From CAWFFV01 sp963814985 (GTDB lineage: Bacteria; Chloroflexota; Ktedonobacteria; Ktedonobacterales; Ktedonobacteraceae), in contig CAWFFV010000046.1 in the NCBI GenBank assembly GCA_963814985.1, forward strand, positions 1-64,000: 64,000 nucleotides of DNA. Direction: 5' to 3'. Both the position numbers and the translations under genes were made by a program. The notes under the pieces are model-generated. The model was given only the letters and a program-made list of their open reading frames with translations, was not told the origin of the DNA and did not search any database. Positions 63,110 through 64,000 of the stretch are shown one piece after another (within the stretch, counting starts at the first letter, position 1; each line of letters begins with the position of its first letter).

Positions 63110-64000
63110 TTAGCCAGGACGTTTTACCATGGTATCTGGCACAACCAGCAGCGATCCATCTTCCAGGAGGAGACGAACTGCGTTGGCCCTGATACCCGAT
63201 GGAAAGACCAGCGGCTGCATAAAAAGGTAGTCGATGATACCTATCGTTCCTGTCCGCTCACCACAACACACACGTACTCGCGTCCCAAGAGTAAGCATTA
63301 GATCTGGTTGGATTGGCTGCCGATTTTGTTCCGTTTCCTGTATTGGAAAAGAAATCACAAGCTCGGGGAAGATCCTTCGGCGTACTGAAGTTGCTCCCGA
63401 AAGCAAAACCACCGCTCCCTGGTATTGACCAAGTACATCTATCATAGAAGTAGACATCGCAAACGAGCCTAAACCTTCCGTCAGCAGAACTGTCATTGCT
63501 GGAAGATGTCGTTGTGCTCGTTCAACATCATCACTATCGATCAACTGAATAAGATCAGTATGGAGAAAGCCCTCAAGATCACGAGCAGCAATACTACTGG
63601 CAATGAGACCAGCAACGCCTGAACTCATTGCCTGGTACAACATAGCAAAGCTCAGCGGTCCAGGCACTACCAAAATAGCTCCGGATGGAATACGTTGAGT
63701 GCTACCGGGCTGCCAGAGCGTAAGAATACCCGCTACCGGGCCGCCAGCACCAATCGCCCCTTGTATCACCACAGCACGGCTTTCAATGACGACACCACCG
63801 CGCCGGGTAATCTCAACCACACGGCCATGCAGACCGGAGGGGATCATTGTCCCTCTACTCACATCACCTTCGCGTGTAACCCTGCCATTCATTCTGTTGG
63901 TGATAGCAGATAAAGATTGCCCTGAGCCGGTTTGCTCAGTAGCCTCTAGCTGTAGTACAGGCTGATCAGGGAGTACTTCCTGGCCTGGACGGACTAAGGC
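63110..64000 (-). CDS. Uncharacterised protein, 5' end beyond the window
   Basis: The frame is open through base 64000, so at least 297 codons exist and the start lies outside. The visible N-terminal part (VRPGQEVLPDQPVLQLEA) looks like a biotinyl/lipoyl-type beta-barrel. The middle has GLHGRVVEITRRGGVVIE and GPLSFAMLYQAMSSGVAGLIASS. The end (GTRVRVCCGERTGTIGIIDYL, SGIRANAVRLLLEDGSLLVVP) resembles a KOW-like module. I do not recognise the family. Confidence 0.6.
   Translation of the reverse strand, partial: ALVRPGQEVLPDQPVLQLEATEQTGSGQSLSAITNRMNGRVTREGDVSRGTMIPSGLHGRVVEITRRGGVVIESRAVVIQGAIGAGGPVAGILTLWQPGSTQRIPSGAILVVPGPLSFAMLYQAMSSGVAGLIASSIAARDLEGFLHTDLIQLIDSDDVERAQRHLPAMTVLLTEGLGSFAMSTSMIDVLGQYQGAVVLLSGATSVRRRIFPELVISFPIQETEQNRQPIQPDLMLTLGTRVRVCCGERTGTIGIIDYLFMQPLVFPSGIRANAVRLLLEDGSLLVVPDTMVKRPG

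Noticed and set aside
1..64000. tRNA and rRNA genes
   Set aside because: I saw no convincing cloverleaf or rRNA segments by reading; a tRNA scan would be needed to exclude a missed one.

Overview
The window reads as a piece of a Ktedonobacteria-like (Chloroflexota) chromosome of about 50% GC. Reasons: an XRE/NB-ARC/TPR regulator, a DUF3090 protein, an isocitrate dehydrogenase with the long C-terminal extension, an L28-Asp23-FakA-DegV block and a complete F-type ATP synthase operon, all in one mid-GC compositional style. The taxon is an inference. The first 1.48 kb is different: a GC-rich, actinobacterial-looking IS110-family element sitting inside a murJ gene.

Layout. 1-2513: IS110 element and the murJ 3' half. 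2.5-17.3 kb: mostly housekeeping genes (PIG-L deacetylase, PhoU, SGNH lipoprotein, isocitrate dehydrogenase, carbonic anhydrase, RNase D-HEAT fusion, RNA methyltransferase, Nnr, ribosomal protein L9), mixed with a tandem-TIR protein, a HicAB toxin-antitoxin pair and a papain-like protease next to a chagasin-like inhibitor. 17.3-26 kb: an accessory, partly decayed signalling region (XRE-NB-ARC-TPR, broken cysC running into MCP fragments, a broken and an intact CheY-like regulator, Clp_N remnant, DUF444/VWA protein, DUF4388/PATAN protein, HTH-GAF protein). 27-40 kb: HflX, CvpA-like protein, PmbA/TldD, a Tgt plus 16S rRNA m7G1405-type methyltransferase pair, RlmN, L28, Asp23, FakA, DegV. 40-51 kb: DUF3090, then a surface-glycan block (GH-like, GT2, GT39, DUF362-ferredoxin, SDR, flippase-like). 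51.2-52.8 kb: palindromes and a degenerate CRISPR-like array without cas genes. 52.7-60.2 kb: atp operon (I-B-E-F-H-A-G-D-C) with a visible promoter and terminator. 60.3-64 kb: TPM-like protein, GpmI, and a partial unknown gene.

Two patterns run through the window. (1) Many genes, including atpA and atpG, carry single-base frameshifts, often in short homopolymers; the simplest reading is consensus sequence error. The 19.3-23 kb stretch has a far higher density and looks truly decayed. (2) Intergenic spaces hold a family of structured palindromic repeats with conserved hairpin flanks and interchangeable palindromic cores (best at 3781-3912 and 6764-6925).

The items I rate highest are the palindromic repeat family, the Tgt/16S rRNA methyltransferase operon, the flanked signalling island, the cas-less CRISPR-like array, the tandem-TIR protein, and the protease/inhibitor pair.
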